64,000 nucleotides of DNA from Elmis aenea (Eukaryota; Arthropoda; Insecta; Coleoptera; Elmidae), in contig OX393577.1 of assembly GCA_947652605.1 (NCBI GenBank), forward strand, positions 18,169,466-18,233,465. The letters run 5' to 3'. The position numbers were made by a program, and so were the translations under genes. This document shows, piece by piece, positions 35,224-46,238 of this stretch (within the stretch, counting starts at the first letter, position 1; each line of letters begins with the position of its first letter). Below the pieces are notes generated by a model. The model was not told where the DNA came from and did not search any database. It saw nothing but the letters and a program-made list of their open reading frames with translations.

Positions 35224-36138
35224 TAGGGTTTATACAAAAACCGACTTTTGAAAAACCGGTTTTCGAATACCAGTTTTTCCAAAAAACCGGTTAAAACCGG
35301 TTTTCGAATAGTTTTAAAAAAACAATTAAAACGTAATAAAATAATTTATATTTCATAATTTTATAAAATATAAAACAAATTTCAAATAAAACCAAATAAT
35401 AAGATAACAAATAAAAATAAAATTCCAAACTTCCAACAAACCATAAATAGCATTTTTTTAATTTGCTTTTTTCTTTAGAAAACATGATTTTAAAAACACA
35501 AAACATTTACGGAATCATGACTTAATCTGGTTCGTATTTGAGATACAAATTACCAGATACAGAAAACACTGGTTCGCTGACTATTGAGCTGGGTCTTACT
35601 GTTTTTAAAGCTTCAAACAGTGTGCCCAAATTCTTTATTCTTTTATTAGTTGATTTAAATACTGCAAATTCTGCCTTTAATGAAAAAAACAATGTCTTGA
35701 TGTCTTGAAAGAAGAGATAGAGAAATCAATTCTTAGATTTATCGAGGAACCTTTAACAAAAACAGCAAATCCAAAAACCCTTAATAATATCTTCATCTTC
35801 AACGAAATTTGTTTCCAATTCTATAGCAAAATTTGGGTAAATTCTAGATAATATTTTTTCCGATACCTTGACTATATCCATCGGTTCTTGAAGCCAGCGG
35901 AAATACGTTTGATTTTTTTGTAACAATGTTTTTTGGATTTTGCAAATGAAGCAGAAGTGTACAGATTTTTATGTAGATATTTATTTTTTACGTGTTAAAT
36001 CTAGGCTTAAAAACCGGTTTTTTAGTTAAAAAAACCGGTTTTTCGAATACATAATTTTTTTCAAAAAAACCGGTTTTTCAAAACCGATTTTTAAAAACCG
36101 GTTTTTCAAAACCGATTTTTAAAAACCGACAAACCCTA
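35224..36138 (-). mobile_element. hAT element with AACCGG ends and perfect 8-bp duplication
   Basis: A 915-bp element starting TAGGGTTTATACAAAAACCG and ending with the complement of TAGGGTTTGTCGGTTTTTAA. The flanks are a perfect 8-bp duplication, agtactgc (35,216-35,223 and 36,139-36,146). Both subterminal regions carry many AACCGGTTTT words (35,245-35,310 and 36,010-36,125). The interior keeps a broken transposase C-terminus on the minus strand, so this is an internally deleted former autonomous hAT and not a pure MITE. It is nested inside the insertion that splits a mariner gene. Confidence 0.85.
35440..35990 (-). pseudogene. hAT transposase C-terminal (dimerisation) remnant
   Basis: The minus strand from about 35,960 reads KTLLQKNQTYFRWLQEPMDI and SEKILSRIYPNFAIELETNF, then after stops SLKAEFAVFKSTNKRIKNLG, TLFEALKTVRPSSIVSEPVF and SVSGNLYLKYEPD, ending MFCVFKIMFSKEKSK. 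The P-S/T-S-x-x-S/A-E-x-x-F-S-x-x-G pattern followed by L-x-x-x-Y is the hAT family dimerisation region near the protein end. The DDE catalytic core is absent. At least three stops or shifts are present. Confidence 0.7.
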
Positions 36139-36244
36139 AGTACTGCGCTGCATTGTTCTGCGTCTCAATTCGAGGTGTCTTATCTCCAAAGATGGAATCA
36201 CAGAAACTATACCTGCCCTACGTCAGTCAACTGCGTGTCAATGT

Positions 36245-37073
36245 GCGCTAGGCCTTACTAGCGATAGATTCGATCACACGGCGTTCGACATGAGGGCGAG
36301 CGTTGTCCTGGTGGAAACGATTTGTTTTTTTTGCGCGGTATTTTTAGCTGAATGGCAGTATAAAGGCAATCAAGTTTGGCCAGGTACACGTCGCTATTGA
36401 TGTTGTACGTTGGCCGTTGCTATTCGGGATTCGCCACTCCTGACGCTCATCATTGTCATTCCACCAGTAGCAGTGGCCGTTGGAGACGATCTCCCAGTGA
36501 ATGATTCCGCTCCGGTCCCACCAGACACACCAAATAGCCTTCTTGCAATGCACGACCTTTGGAATACTCTTAGAGGAGTTTGGCCGGTTGACACACAAAC
36601 TTTCTTTCTTTGCACGTTTTTGTAGAGAAGCCAAGACTTATCTCCTGTGACGAGTTTATCGAGGAACGAATTTTGCTTATTTCTCTGGAGTTAATCGGTA
36701 AAAATTCGGACTCGGTCGGCCTTGTTTGTTGTCTGACAGTTTGGACGGTACCCATCCGGTCAATTTCTACACCTTGCCGAGTTTTATTAGAAGACGAACA
36801 ATCGTGGACTGATCGATGGTGCAACTTTCGTCCTCTTCCACAGCCGCCAGAAGGACCTGGTCATCAAAATCCGAAGATCAACCCTTTCCCGACTTGTCGT
36901 CTAAGCTGGTATCACCAGCTTTGAAGCGAACAAACCACTCTCGTCATGATCTTTCCCTAATCGCTCCTTCACCGAAAAGATCGTAGAGATCGCGAAATGA
37001 CTCAGCAGCTTTTCACCTTTTCTCGAAGTGGTACAGCATAATATGGCGTATGTGTATGTCTTCCGATGCGCAT
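36245..37073 (-). pseudogene. Mariner transposase, N-terminal and catalytic part
   Basis: Begins with ATG at 37,073 (MRIGRHTHTPYYAVPLREKV), then FRDLYDLFGEGAI, the first helix-turn-helix. DDQVLLAAVEEDESCTIDQS and TIVRLLIKLGKV form the second DNA-binding helix near 36,860-36,770. The first catalytic site is LVTGDKSWLLYKNV (about 36,655-36,610, usually TGDEKW). IWCVWWDRSGIIHWEIVS follows at about 36,540-36,480, and FHQDNARPHVERRVIESIAS at 36,320-36,255 carries the second aspartate. Frame changes near 36,960, 36,760, 36,620 and 36,400 kill it. It matches the mauritiana-like/SETMAR type better than the mariner at 20.3 kb. The C-terminus is at 34,112-34,345. Confidence 0.88.
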
Positions 37074-37469
37074 TTTAATTTCCAAATCCTATTAAAAAGT
37101 GTATTATGACAAATGTCAATTAACCGTCAAATTCAAAAAAGAAAACGTAGCTAAAAAAATGGCGGATAATTATCATCCACCTAATAGATATTAAAAACTT
37201 AAGTGTCCAGACACTTACATAGGTGTGAAATTATCAGATGAAGGCCGCAATGAACCAAAAATATGTAGCAAATATGTTACGCGACCATACGGCAGCTGCC
37301 TGGTATACTGTGAAATAAGAACATAGCCAGAAACACAAAAATAAGAATGTATTAAACAATTTTAGAAAGTATTACTATTCATGAATCCGAGCTATGGATA
37401 ATTATTAAAATGACGCTCCTAAGATACGGGCGATGGATATAAACTACTGTGGACTTACTAGGGATGATT

Positions 37470-37673
37470 TGGTAAAAAATACTGGAACTGGAGAATATAA
37501 CCATTCACGCCAAAAGATTAAAGTGGTACGGACATGTCCAGATAATAAATGAAACGCGATGGCCAAGTAATATATTAAAGTGGCATTCACATAATCGCAG
37601 ACAAAAAGGAGGACCAAGGAGAACATGGAAAAACGAGATGAAAAGTAAAGGCTTCACAACATATAACCGGATG
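37470..37673 (+). pseudogene. RTE-like LINE C-terminal tail
   Basis: The plus strand reads RLKWYGHVQIINETRWPSNI, LKWHSHNRRQKGGPRRTW and KNEMKSKGF in one frame over about 50 codons, preceded by LENITIHAK. This is the conserved L-x-W-x-G-H-V ... basic G-R-P-R-x-x-W ... block following LINE polymerases. It ends at the cagggccgg boundary near 37,674. The upstream polymerase is missing. Confidence 0.75.
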
Positions 37674-37830
37674 CAGGGCCGGTGAGTGGAAGGGGGCGAT
37701 GGGGTAAAATTCCCCAGGTCCTGGATTTTACGCTCTAATTAACCGTAAAAGGACAGTGCAGAAGATTGTAAATTTTTCCCCAGAGCCCGGTGATGTCTTC
37801 CGACGTCCTTAACTGGATGGATAACAGGTA
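37674..37830. repeat. CAGGGCCGGTGAG repeat piece
   Basis: A cagggccggtgagtggaagg start and G/C-rich following text resemble a hAT or SINE-like terminus. The same first nine bases begin a piece at 9,863. No end or duplication could be set. Confidence 0.3.
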
Positions 37831-37921
37831 ATGGAAACTGGGCTGCAAAAAACAGCGATTGCTGTAACAAACTCGCATCTACGTAGGTATATGTTTAAAA
37901 TCTACACTGGCTACTTTAGCC

Positions 37922-38168
37922 TAGGGGTGGGCGATATATCGATATATCGATAAACATCGATATAATTTTGATATCGATATCCGACACTCCGATATATCGA
38001 TATTTTGAGGGCGAGAAGCGTTTTTTTTTTTAGGTCACCAGTCTCTGTTTTTACTTTTTTACCGACTGTTTTAGCTTCGCTATATATTCGATATATCGAT
38101 ATTCCGATATATCGATATAATTTCGATATCGATATTCGATATCGAAATTTGGATATCGCCCACCCCTA
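37922..38168. mobile_element. hAT MITE built of CGATATATCG motifs
   Basis: A 247-bp element with identical 16-bp ends TAGGGGTGGGCGATAT and a perfect 8-bp duplication ctttagcc (37,914-37,921 and 38,169-38,176). Both flanks of the core are runs of CGATAT/ATATCG palindromes (37,934-38,005 and 38,082-38,158), probably transposase binding sites. The 75-bp core between them is non-coding. Confidence 0.92.
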
Positions 38169-38176
38169 CTTTAGCC

Positions 38177-39545
38177 AACTAATCTATGACGCGCCGTTTG
38201 ATGAGCACAATAAAAGATGAGCAAAAATAAAATAACATATTTGGTGCGTACACTCACCCACACAAATTGAATAACTTTCATGGATATTTTCAAAAATATA
38301 ATAAAATATACACATGGAACAATCTCATACCAAAAGCTTAGTGGGATGTTGCTTATCCATTTTAAAATTGGTAGTAACTAATGCCTTCATTAAAATATCG
38401 TAATTTTAAATTTACCAATTAGATAATGCATTCGTTTGAAGTTCGTTAAGAAAAATTAAAACCACAAATATTTTTTCTCAACAGACTGATAAAAACAGAA
38501 ATTTTAAAACGACAAAACGATCTACATGGGATATGGAATAAAACAATTCTAAAGTCTAGAGACGATTTGGAGTCCTTAGTTTTGTACAAAACTATTAAAA
38601 TCGAAGCATTATTTTGAAAAAATAGAAGTGCTTGGAATGAAAAAATGGTCAAGACTTAAAAGCCCTTGTCATAACCCAACTTATCCGGTATAAAATTTTT
38701 GTATGGCGTCCATTCTTTAAAATGCAACAATTCGACTGTAAAACAAACTCATAAAAAGATCAAATAATATCGAATGTATGCCGTAGTTACTAAAATATAA
38801 ATGGCCATCATAAACTGAGCTACAAAGTACTAAAATAAAGTACAAAGTTGCAAATACAAACGTTACAGCGCGCGCTGATCAACAATTCTCTCGAGTTATA
38901 GTAAACGTAAAAAATGCTCCTCCATGGATATAAAATTCCTGATTATGACCATTTAAGTTTAATATTTCGTATAGAAGAGTATTTTTAATCACAAAGTTTA
39001 TACTTTTATTGCACGTAACAGTGAATAACTTTGAATAATACAGCTTGAACACTCAAAGAAAAAGAGAGTTCAGTTGATCCCTCGTTACTTACAAAATAAA
39101 TGAAATTTATTTACATACTTCAAGACAATAAAATAGCTTTGCTGATGAAAGAAAATTCTTCCGATTTTTATTAATAAATATATGGATCGTTTATTATGAA
39201 AGTTTAAATCGAGGTTTCTTGTCAGGGCCACAATAGTTTTCATATAATTGAGTTTGATCGTTTGCAAATTCCTAAAAACGCTCATTAAAAAAATACCTTC
39301 TTACTTGTCTTATCTTTAAATTTAAATGGGTTGTTCCGTTTCTGGTTGAATCGAAAGTCGTATTATAAACACACAAAAATAGTTTATAGGATTTGGTAAT
39401 TGTCTCAACACACTGAAGCAATAAATAAATGCAAAAATAATTTTAAACCTCGATTTAAACGTAATAATGGTAAAATTAATTCTTCTTACAAAGTTTTTTC
39501 TTATAATTGTTCCAAAATTACCGCTATACATGAAAATATTACGTT
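38177..39545. other. No recognised feature
   Basis: AT-rich sequence. Frames at 38,446-38,652 and 39,085-39,285 (minus) have no motif. Confidence 0.4.
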
Positions 39546-39549
39546 GCCC

Positions 39550-40012
39550 TAATAATTTACAATAAAATCGCAATATCCTGGAAAATATCAATTTTAGGTA
39601 TAAAGGGCAATTACATTTTCTATAAGACTGTGTAAGAAAGAAGTGTTGTATTTATGAAAAATGAGTTATCAGTGTTTAAAGTTTTACAAGTTTGACCAAC
39701 CGTTAAAAACGCCCTGTTTTAATATTCCAAAAATGTAGCTAGTGCAAAATTTAGACCCATTTATTTAACTTCCTAAATTTTTTGAAGTAAATTTAAAGAG
39801 GAATCTAAAAATATACAGGATGCTGGATTTAAAATTTCAGAGTTTGAGTCCGTTTCCGGTTGAACCGGAAATAGTATTGCAACCTCAATATTTTCTACTA
39901 ATCCAGAACAAACGGTAACGGTCAGATATAAATTTTCGTTGTAATATCTTTAATAGTCTTCTGAATATTTGTCTGTTTCCATACTTTTGCGCAGAACTGT
40001 ATATATCTATAA
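39550..40012 (-). repeat. Copy of the repeat at 62,934-63,545, opposite strand
   Basis: The reverse complement runs in step with 62,934-63,545: tgcgcaaaagtatg at the start, ttccggttcaaccggaaac, ggtcaaacttgtaaaacttt, then tttacaataaaatcgc at the end. The outer edge is tatatacagttctgcgc near 40,005. This copy is shorter by internal deletions. It contains the palindromic word ttccggttgaaccggaa. Non-coding. Confidence 0.7.
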
Positions 40013-41036
40013 ATGTCTTAATATATTTTTTATAGAATTAGGTTTCAGAACCATTAATACAAACGCGTTTTAATACAAGAGCAAGAAAACATCCCTTTTC
40101 ATATTTTATGAGTTGTGTGTTGGTTTAATTATTCCCGAATTTTTATAATAAATAATGAAATTAATAAGTTTTGAATACAACAAAGTAGCTATTAAATAAA
40201 TGATTTACCTACACAGTAGCATGTTAATATCATCAATAACTAATGGTTTAGTGTTTTGTGAACTTGTATCGCCATCTATTCAACATTAAGAGAGGCACGC
40301 GTTACCTTAACTTCCGAGAGCTATCACACACAGCGCTATATTCAAACCACAATTTTCAAAATGAATTGAAATTCGACTGGGAATAATATCCTGTAACAGC
40401 ATAAATTTAAAAGTTAGTTTCTCTTCTACAAACATGCAAAACTTACTTCGTTATTTAAAGAATATCGCTAATTTTTATAACACAATATGAGAACTTGTTG
40501 TCATTATTTATTTGATAAATTATGGACATACTTGTACAAGATTAGATAGGATTAAAATATCGACATCTGATGGTAATTTGAAGTAGCAACCTTGTGCCTA
40601 ATGGGGTTATGTTGTTGTTTATTATATACACGTTATAGTACTACGAGATATGCATCTCCTATTAAATTATTAAAAGTCTTTTAACGTTTTTTGCATACCT
40701 AATCATTATTTATCCTATGTACATTACGTTCACTTTCTTCACTTTAATTTAATTTATATAGCGACTTTATTGACCAAAGACCCAGCTATAATGTTAGGTA
40801 AAGTAAGGTAATTTCAGGTAAATAGGCAAACAATCATTAATATTTGATTGACAGATGCCACTGCAACGTTCACAGATGCTATCATAAATCTATCTGTATG
40901 AGTCAATAGAACGGAAAAACATTTACTGTAATTAATATTGGCTTTAATTAATTTTAAATAAAACCAAAGGTACAAATACTGTATACCGTAATAATAAGTT
41001 AGAATATCTGGACCGTGCCATGAAACATGGGATACA
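40013..41036. other. No recognised feature
   Basis: AT-rich, with a slightly GC-richer patch at 40,260-40,350 lacking any frame or motif I can identify. Confidence 0.4.
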
Positions 41037-41038
41037 TA

Positions 41039-42131
41039 TACCCGGTGTTTCACTTTTCCATGGGACACTATTGCTATCTACGTAAATAATGAAAATACAA
41101 GGTTGGTTAAATGGTACAAAAGTTAATTTAGGAGTATATTTTAAACGAGATCTTGTTTTGTTTAAAAATTCCATGGATTGCGTGATATAACGAAAAAACC
41201 GAAATCAATCAAAATTTTTAAATTTAAATATCTCGGCTATCGTTGCGAATACACAAAAACGCCAAGGGAAAAATATTTTGTAGATTTTGTTTGCTATAAG
41301 ATGGCGATAGTCAGATTTTTATTTATAAATTATCGTGCGAGATATTTGACAAAACAACTTTTTTTTATATGGCAGTTGTAGTAGGTGAAGACTTAGAATT
41401 AAAGATTATTTTTTCTCTTTACAATGATATTATAATAATTGGGTTTTCGGGAAATAATGTATATCGACATATTATGTAAATATTTTAAATCCTTTTTTGC
41501 TAACGTCTTACAAAATTAGTAAGAGGTATAAAGTAGGTACATTCATATTATGACTATTATTATGATTATTTTAATTTCGCATTACAATTGTTTTAATATC
41601 AATTTTTTAAAGAGAGACATAATAGACAGGCAAGGGTCGAAATAAAACAATTGTTTTTTTTTCCATGGATTTTTATCATAAGATTTTGCATTTTTTAGGT
41701 TAATTCGCATATTTTTGAAAATAGACATAAAATATTTAATCATTGTAAAGAGAAAAAAATAATCTTTAAATGTAAGTCACCACCTACTACGACTGCTATT
41801 TAAAAAAAAAGTTGTTTTGTCAAATATTTCGCACGGGAATTGATAAATAAAAATCTGACTATCGCCATTTTATAGCAAACAAAATTTACAAAACATTTTT
41901 CCTTTGGCGTTTTTGCGTATTCGCAACAACAGCCGAGATATTTAAGTTTAAAAATGTTGGTCGATTTCGGTTTTTTCGTTATATCACGCAAGCCACGGAA
42001 TTTTTAAACAAAACAAGGTCTAGTTTAAAACACTCCTTAATAGTCAACTTTTGTCCCATTCAACCAACCTTGTATTTTCATTATTTACGGAGATAGCAGT
42101 AGTGTCCCATGGAAAAGTGAAATACCCTGTA
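41039..42131. mobile_element. Long-arm palindrome, TATACAGGGTG type, TA flanks
   Basis: A 1,093-bp element. The left terminus TACCCGGTGTTTCACTTTTC and the complement of the right terminus TACAGGGTATTTCACTTTTC sit in TA flanks (41,037-41,038 and 42,132-42,133). Arms of about 370-400 bp (41,039-41,430 and 41,740-42,131) are near reverse complements, with anchors gggacactattgctatct and agatggcgatagtcagattt. The spacer is AT-rich. The related arm at 4,153-4,630 shows the family is dispersed. Open frames at 41,178-41,381 and 41,800-41,991 are the same arm read twice and not genes. Confidence 0.85.
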
Positions 42132-42133
42132 TA

Positions 42134-43095
42134 AAATTCGTCAAAAGATCATCCGAGGTAAAACTTGTGGAACGCGAATATCTTGCTGAAAACCCTCAGG
42201 CAGTAGTGTGGGGCTACGACGATACAATTCTTTAAAAACGCTATTAATAAGACAGACAAAGAAAAAGAAAACATTTAAAGATCCAAACCTAATTTTGCTG
42301 TGGTGCCTACAGCACCGGCGACTTCACCATTTTTTTAAGAATATTTATTGTTTTATTTTAACTACAAACTAAGGCACATATTTATCCACTGTTTTAGCAA
42401 AAATACGTTTAGAATTTAAAATTTCTCAGTAAAACTTAATTTCGTTTCTCCTTATAGCTGAAAATAAACACGACAAGTTGAATTCGGTTTCACCGATTTA
42501 AGTATTTCGTATCATTTTTCAGGTCAGCCAGGCAAAATTTTAATCAAAAATACAGTTGTTAAGATTAATAGTAAGATTAACAATGAAATTTATGAAATAA
42601 ATTAGTTTTCGATGCGCAAAAGAACGGAGGCAATGAAATGGATACGTAATAAAAAAAAGTGCGCAAGCACAGGAGATGAAATGTAAAGATTAATAATTTA
42701 TGAGATTTATGTTGTAGGAGTAATAGTTTTTATGAGAAATATTAAATAAATTACAAAAGGAAAAAAAAAATTTAAGCTAAGGAATATATAGGGTGTTTCA
42801 TAATTAAATGCTGATCCTTAAGGGTGTTATTCCTTGGATGATTTTAAGAAAAAAAGTTCATATCAATGTTGGTCCGCAACCGCCGTATTTTTGAGATACA
42901 GGGTGTTAAAAGTTGAAAAAAACGGTTTTTTCGTAATATTTTTGATACCACTTTAGATATTTTTTTGAATTTTAGTAGGCACTAACTAGTTTTAAAACGA
43001 CTCACAGATGAGAGGTAGTGAGGGAATGAAGTAAAGAAATGTGGGTAAAAAAATTCAGTTTTTTCTTATGAGCATCCAAGAAATACAGTCACAAT
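42134..43095. other. Mostly unrecognised; repeat end at 42,788
   Basis: A tatagggtgtttcataatta end at about 42,788 and an internal tacagggtgttaaaagttga at about 42,898 belong to the dispersed AGGGTGTT theme, but no inverted partner is found nearby. The remainder is AT-rich. Confidence 0.4.
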
Positions 43096-43099
43096 TTAC

Positions 43100-43440
43100 G
43101 CTTTTCTTGGCCTTGCCTAAGAAGCACTTCCATTAGCAACGACACAAAAAACATATTGTCCGGTTTCCGTAAGGCTGACCCTATGAAGACATATTTTATG
43201 AAGAAAATTTTATTTGTTTCACTGTTACTGATAGACCACTTTTCATAAAAGAAGCGTCCACAACAGTTAATACACAATCATCAGTAACAGCAGAAAATAT
43301 AAAACCTTCATCTGTTGCGGAGAAGGGAACTCGAAATAATTTTAGAAAAAGAAATTCGGCAATCTTGACTGACACCCCTATTAAAGAGGCTATTAGAGGG
43401 GATTAAAGAGCAAAGAAGAGAAGAAAAGTAAAAAACTTCA
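43100..43440 (+). pseudogene. Pogo/Tigger transposase C-terminal fragment
   Basis: The plus strand reads, with one shift near 43,180, GFRKADP then YEDIFYEENFICFTVTDRPL at about 43,185-43,244. This is the region after the DDE domain in pogo-type proteins (G-x-x-P ... D-x-F ... V-T-D-R-P). It continues KPSSVAEKGTRNNFRKRNSA and ILTDTPIKEAIRGD, the conserved basic/ILT-S/D-T-P tail, then a stop at 43,408. The catalytic domain is missing. Confidence 0.7.
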
Positions 43441-43598
43441 AAATACAAGAAGAAAATTATTAATATCTATAAGATACAATTGCAAAAAATTATGTTCGCA
43501 ATCATTGCTGACAAAAATGTAATAATAATATTTGGAAATAATTTTGATTGTTTTTGAGTTTTTATAGTGTATATTTACTTTGAAACATTAAACATGTA

Positions 43599-44989
43599 AG
43601 GTGGAGTGGGGTAAGTTCGGACAGGTTTTTGCTAAGTTCGACTTTAAACCCATTTGTTTTTAAGTTCTTTTATAAATAATTAACATGTATTGGTATCAAC
43701 GCGGAGTGGAGTGTTAATACTCTCATTTGTGTTGACAAAAACCCCAATTTTTCTTGGAAATTTTCATTTTTATAGAAAATTGTTAAAAATCTCAACTACT
43801 CCGAACTTGCCCCGCACATGGGGCAAGATCGTAACCAGTTGTTTAAAACGCGTTGAAGTCTTACTTCTCATGTTATGGGGCAAGATCGGAATTAGAATCA
43901 AACCAGCTACAAAATGCTGTTTACATAATTAAAATAAGTTGCTTTGCTTAAAAGTTACACATTTATAAAGATAGAAAGGTTTTTACTTGTGTAGAAAAAG
44001 AAGGTTATTCAAATAAAAGAACCATAAATAAATCAACTAAATATTTATAACAAATGCTACAAGTTTGAAAAATAAAAAAATAAAATTTTTAAATTGTTAA
44101 TGTAATTTTTCACATTATTACTCATCACTACATCGTTCGCATTCATATTGCATCTGACCCTTTGTTACAGATTCCACACACCCACTCCATACAAGTTATG
44201 CATTGAATCCATTCTCTTTTATCAATGTAATATTGGAAATCACAATGGCAGATTGTACATAATTTTTTTTTTTTTTTTAAGAGGTTCTCGCTGTGTTTGA
44301 TACAGTCACGGATTTTTCTTTAAGCTGCTTTTCTGTAATCAACCTATTCTTCACTTCTTCTGCGGTAATCACCTCAGCTCCTTTCGCAACTCTTTTTCTT
44401 TTGAGTGTTTGGTTTAAAGTTTGTCTTCACAGTTTCCAATAGTAGATTTTCGAATGGGACTGATGTTGAAGGTTGAGGACTATCACATACTTCAAAAGGA
44501 GAACTGTTTCTTGAAGATTGTGGTAACATTGCAGATCTTTCTTCATTTAAGCTATACAACTGCGGTCTTACCCCGCTGCATGCTCCGAACTTGCCCCGTG
44601 CACAAATATTTTCGGGGCAAGACCAGAGTAGTGTATTTCTCAGTAAATTTCAAAAAATTAATAGAATTTATTTATTTAATGTAAACTTTAAACAATGTTC
44701 TTCATACTTACCAAATATAAGCGCACAAGACACAAAATTTTGCTTAAAAATGACGGCACTTTGTTGGACGACTCAAGTGTAGATGTGTAGGTACTGCACA
44801 AGGATTTGCACTTTATAATTGACATATAAACAAGAAATTTCCCTCGTAAATGATAGACATCTATGTCGATCACTTGATAATAACCTAATACAGCTTTCTA
44901 CCAATTAGTTATTACAATTTAACTTCTATTGGAATAAATTCAGGCCGTTTACGATCTTGCCCCGTCTACGATCTTACCCCATTCCACCT
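43599..44989 (-). mobile_element. TA-flanked pogo-like element with GGGGCAAGATCG motifs
   Basis: A 1,391-bp element with TIRs AGGTGGAGTGGGGTAAG and (complement of right end) AGGTGGAATGGGGTAAG, differing at one of 17 positions, and TA on both sides (43,597-43,598 and 44,990-44,991). About ten copies of a 12-bp motif, consensus GGGGYAAGWTCG, occur in both orientations at 43,607-43,890, 44,569-44,625 and 44,949-44,982. The interior keeps the transposase tail on the minus strand. TA flanks and the tail type favour the pogo branch of Tc1/mariner. Confidence 0.8.
44130..44560 (-). pseudogene. Pogo-like transposase tail with zinc-finger motif
   Basis: From 44,559 the minus strand gives SSPFEVCDSPQPSTSVPFEN and a lysine-rich run with QKKKSCERS, then a stop. 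Near 44,265-44,145 it reads CTICHCDFQYYIDKREWIQC and ITCMEWVCGICNKG. The cysteine pattern (C-x2-C, then W-x-Q-C-x2-C-x2-W-x-C-x2-C) matches the treble-clef or PHD-like finger at the end of several insect pogo/Tigger transposases, with one expected His replaced by Cys. The DDE domain is not in the element, so this is an internally deleted copy. Confidence 0.65.
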
Positions 44990-45159
44990 TAATACACATT
45001 TATTTTGCATAAATGTGGTGATTTCAATACGCAACGATTGTTTTTACACGTCGTTATTCTCCATAACTCGATATTTATAAGCTCCTTTCGAAAGTCCAGG
45101 GAGATTTCACCCGTTTACCTACATCTGACACAAAATGCCCCAACCTTGTCACAACTTGC

Positions 45160-45370
45160 CCCGTAACGGGACAAATTGTGACATTTCAACATCAGTAAAA
45201 CAAAATTGTTTTTTATCCAAAGTGTAAGGCCTACATTAATTTTTTTTTAAATGCACTGTAAATAATGTATACCTAAAACGCGTAAAACAGATTATTATCC
45301 AACCAGTCACACAAAAATCGTTAAAAATTAAACAGTGAAAACTGTCACAACTAGCCCCGATCTCCCCTAT
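45160..45370. repeat. Small inverted-repeat piece related to the previous element
   Basis: Left gccccgtaacgggacaaatt then gtgacattt, and right (complement) gggagatcggggctagttgt then gacagtttt, face each other about 170 bp apart. The gccccg/cggggc and ttgtgaca words are shared with the GGGGCAAG element next door. The exact ends are uncertain. Confidence 0.45.
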
Positions 45371-46238
45371 TCAGAAATTACTTGTTTACATATAAATAAA
45401 TCTATATAAAGACTTTTGTGTTGGCATTTTAAAGCTTTTAGAAGTTTTTATTTATTAGATATTATACCTCACTGAAAGGAAATAACCAATTACAATTTAC
45501 GATACATTGTTGGTTGTTACCGATGGTATTAAATGAGTTGCGTGCGGTCAGGGCCACAACTACATTAGGCGTTTAATTTATTATGTACAGTTTAGTTCAT
45601 GTCACGGACATTGATGTTATTGCAGTTAGTTTATGCATTTACACAAATGAAATTCGAAACTAATTTGGAAATGGCTATGACATTCCATTTCGAATAACTT
45701 AACTATTGTCACATGTAAAGAATAAGGCATATAAAAATCAAAACATGATTGTTTAAAAATAGCAAGTTAAACTTCTGAGACAGTTACATAGTTTAAGTTA
45801 AAATTTGAATTTTTCTAACAATAGTTTTAACTAGGGTCCAAAAATTTCGAACGACACTTAATGTTACTTTTCTTGTGGGATTATTCGTGTAAGTATTTGT
45901 GTTAAATAAACATAACTGTTTGGGAAAAGCAAGTGAGAAACAACTAAAATAGGTATTTAAATTATTAAGTATGCAAAAATATATAAAAAACACCGCAAAA
46001 GTTATATCTTTTAAAGAGAATGCCAAATTTAAAAAAAGTGACTAACAAAATTAAATATATAGAAGAGATTAAGCAACAAAAATGTTTAAAACTGTTTTAG
46101 TATAGTTTGTTGTAATGTCATAAAAATACAGAAACGAAACTATTAGAAATTTATATTTAACAACTTTTTTGAAATATTTAATAGTTTTTCACATAATTTT
46201 ATAATACATATTTGCCAAATATATTTTAGTTATACTAA
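45371..46238. other. No recognised feature
   Basis: AT-rich, no frame or repeat signature I can support. Confidence 0.4.

Larger units (their letters stand above)
34346..36244. mobile_element. Insertion splitting the mariner gene
   Basis: The block begins ggcgcacattgaactgcg and ends cgtgtcaatgtgcgct, giving inverted ends around GCGCACATTGA. Its left part (34,346-34,480) is GC-rich with repeated gcgcagtac and ctgcg words; 34,490-35,140 is AT-rich and unrecognised. The right part (36,139-36,244) shares gcagtac and tttctgtg words with 35,160-35,223. A hAT element (35,224-36,138) sits inside it. The target duplication is unclear, since ttagctaa and aggcctta only partly agree. Class unknown. Confidence 0.55.

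Noticed and set aside
36344..36924. Overlapping frames of 71-104 codons on the plus strand
   Set aside because: These are shadows of the minus-strand mariner transposase, whose catalytic motifs read only on the minus strand.
39140..39165. CTGATGA followed by GAAA as a hammerhead ribozyme core
   Set aside because: The required flanking stems and the second conserved core strand are not present. The same holds for the CTGATGA at 62,774 and the CTGAAGA at 61,750.
41178..41991. Two similar proteins of 67 and 63 residues coded on opposite strands (41,178-41,381 and 41,800-41,991)
   Set aside because: They are the same stretch of the two inverted arms of one palindrome. The similarity comes from the repeat and not from coding constraint.
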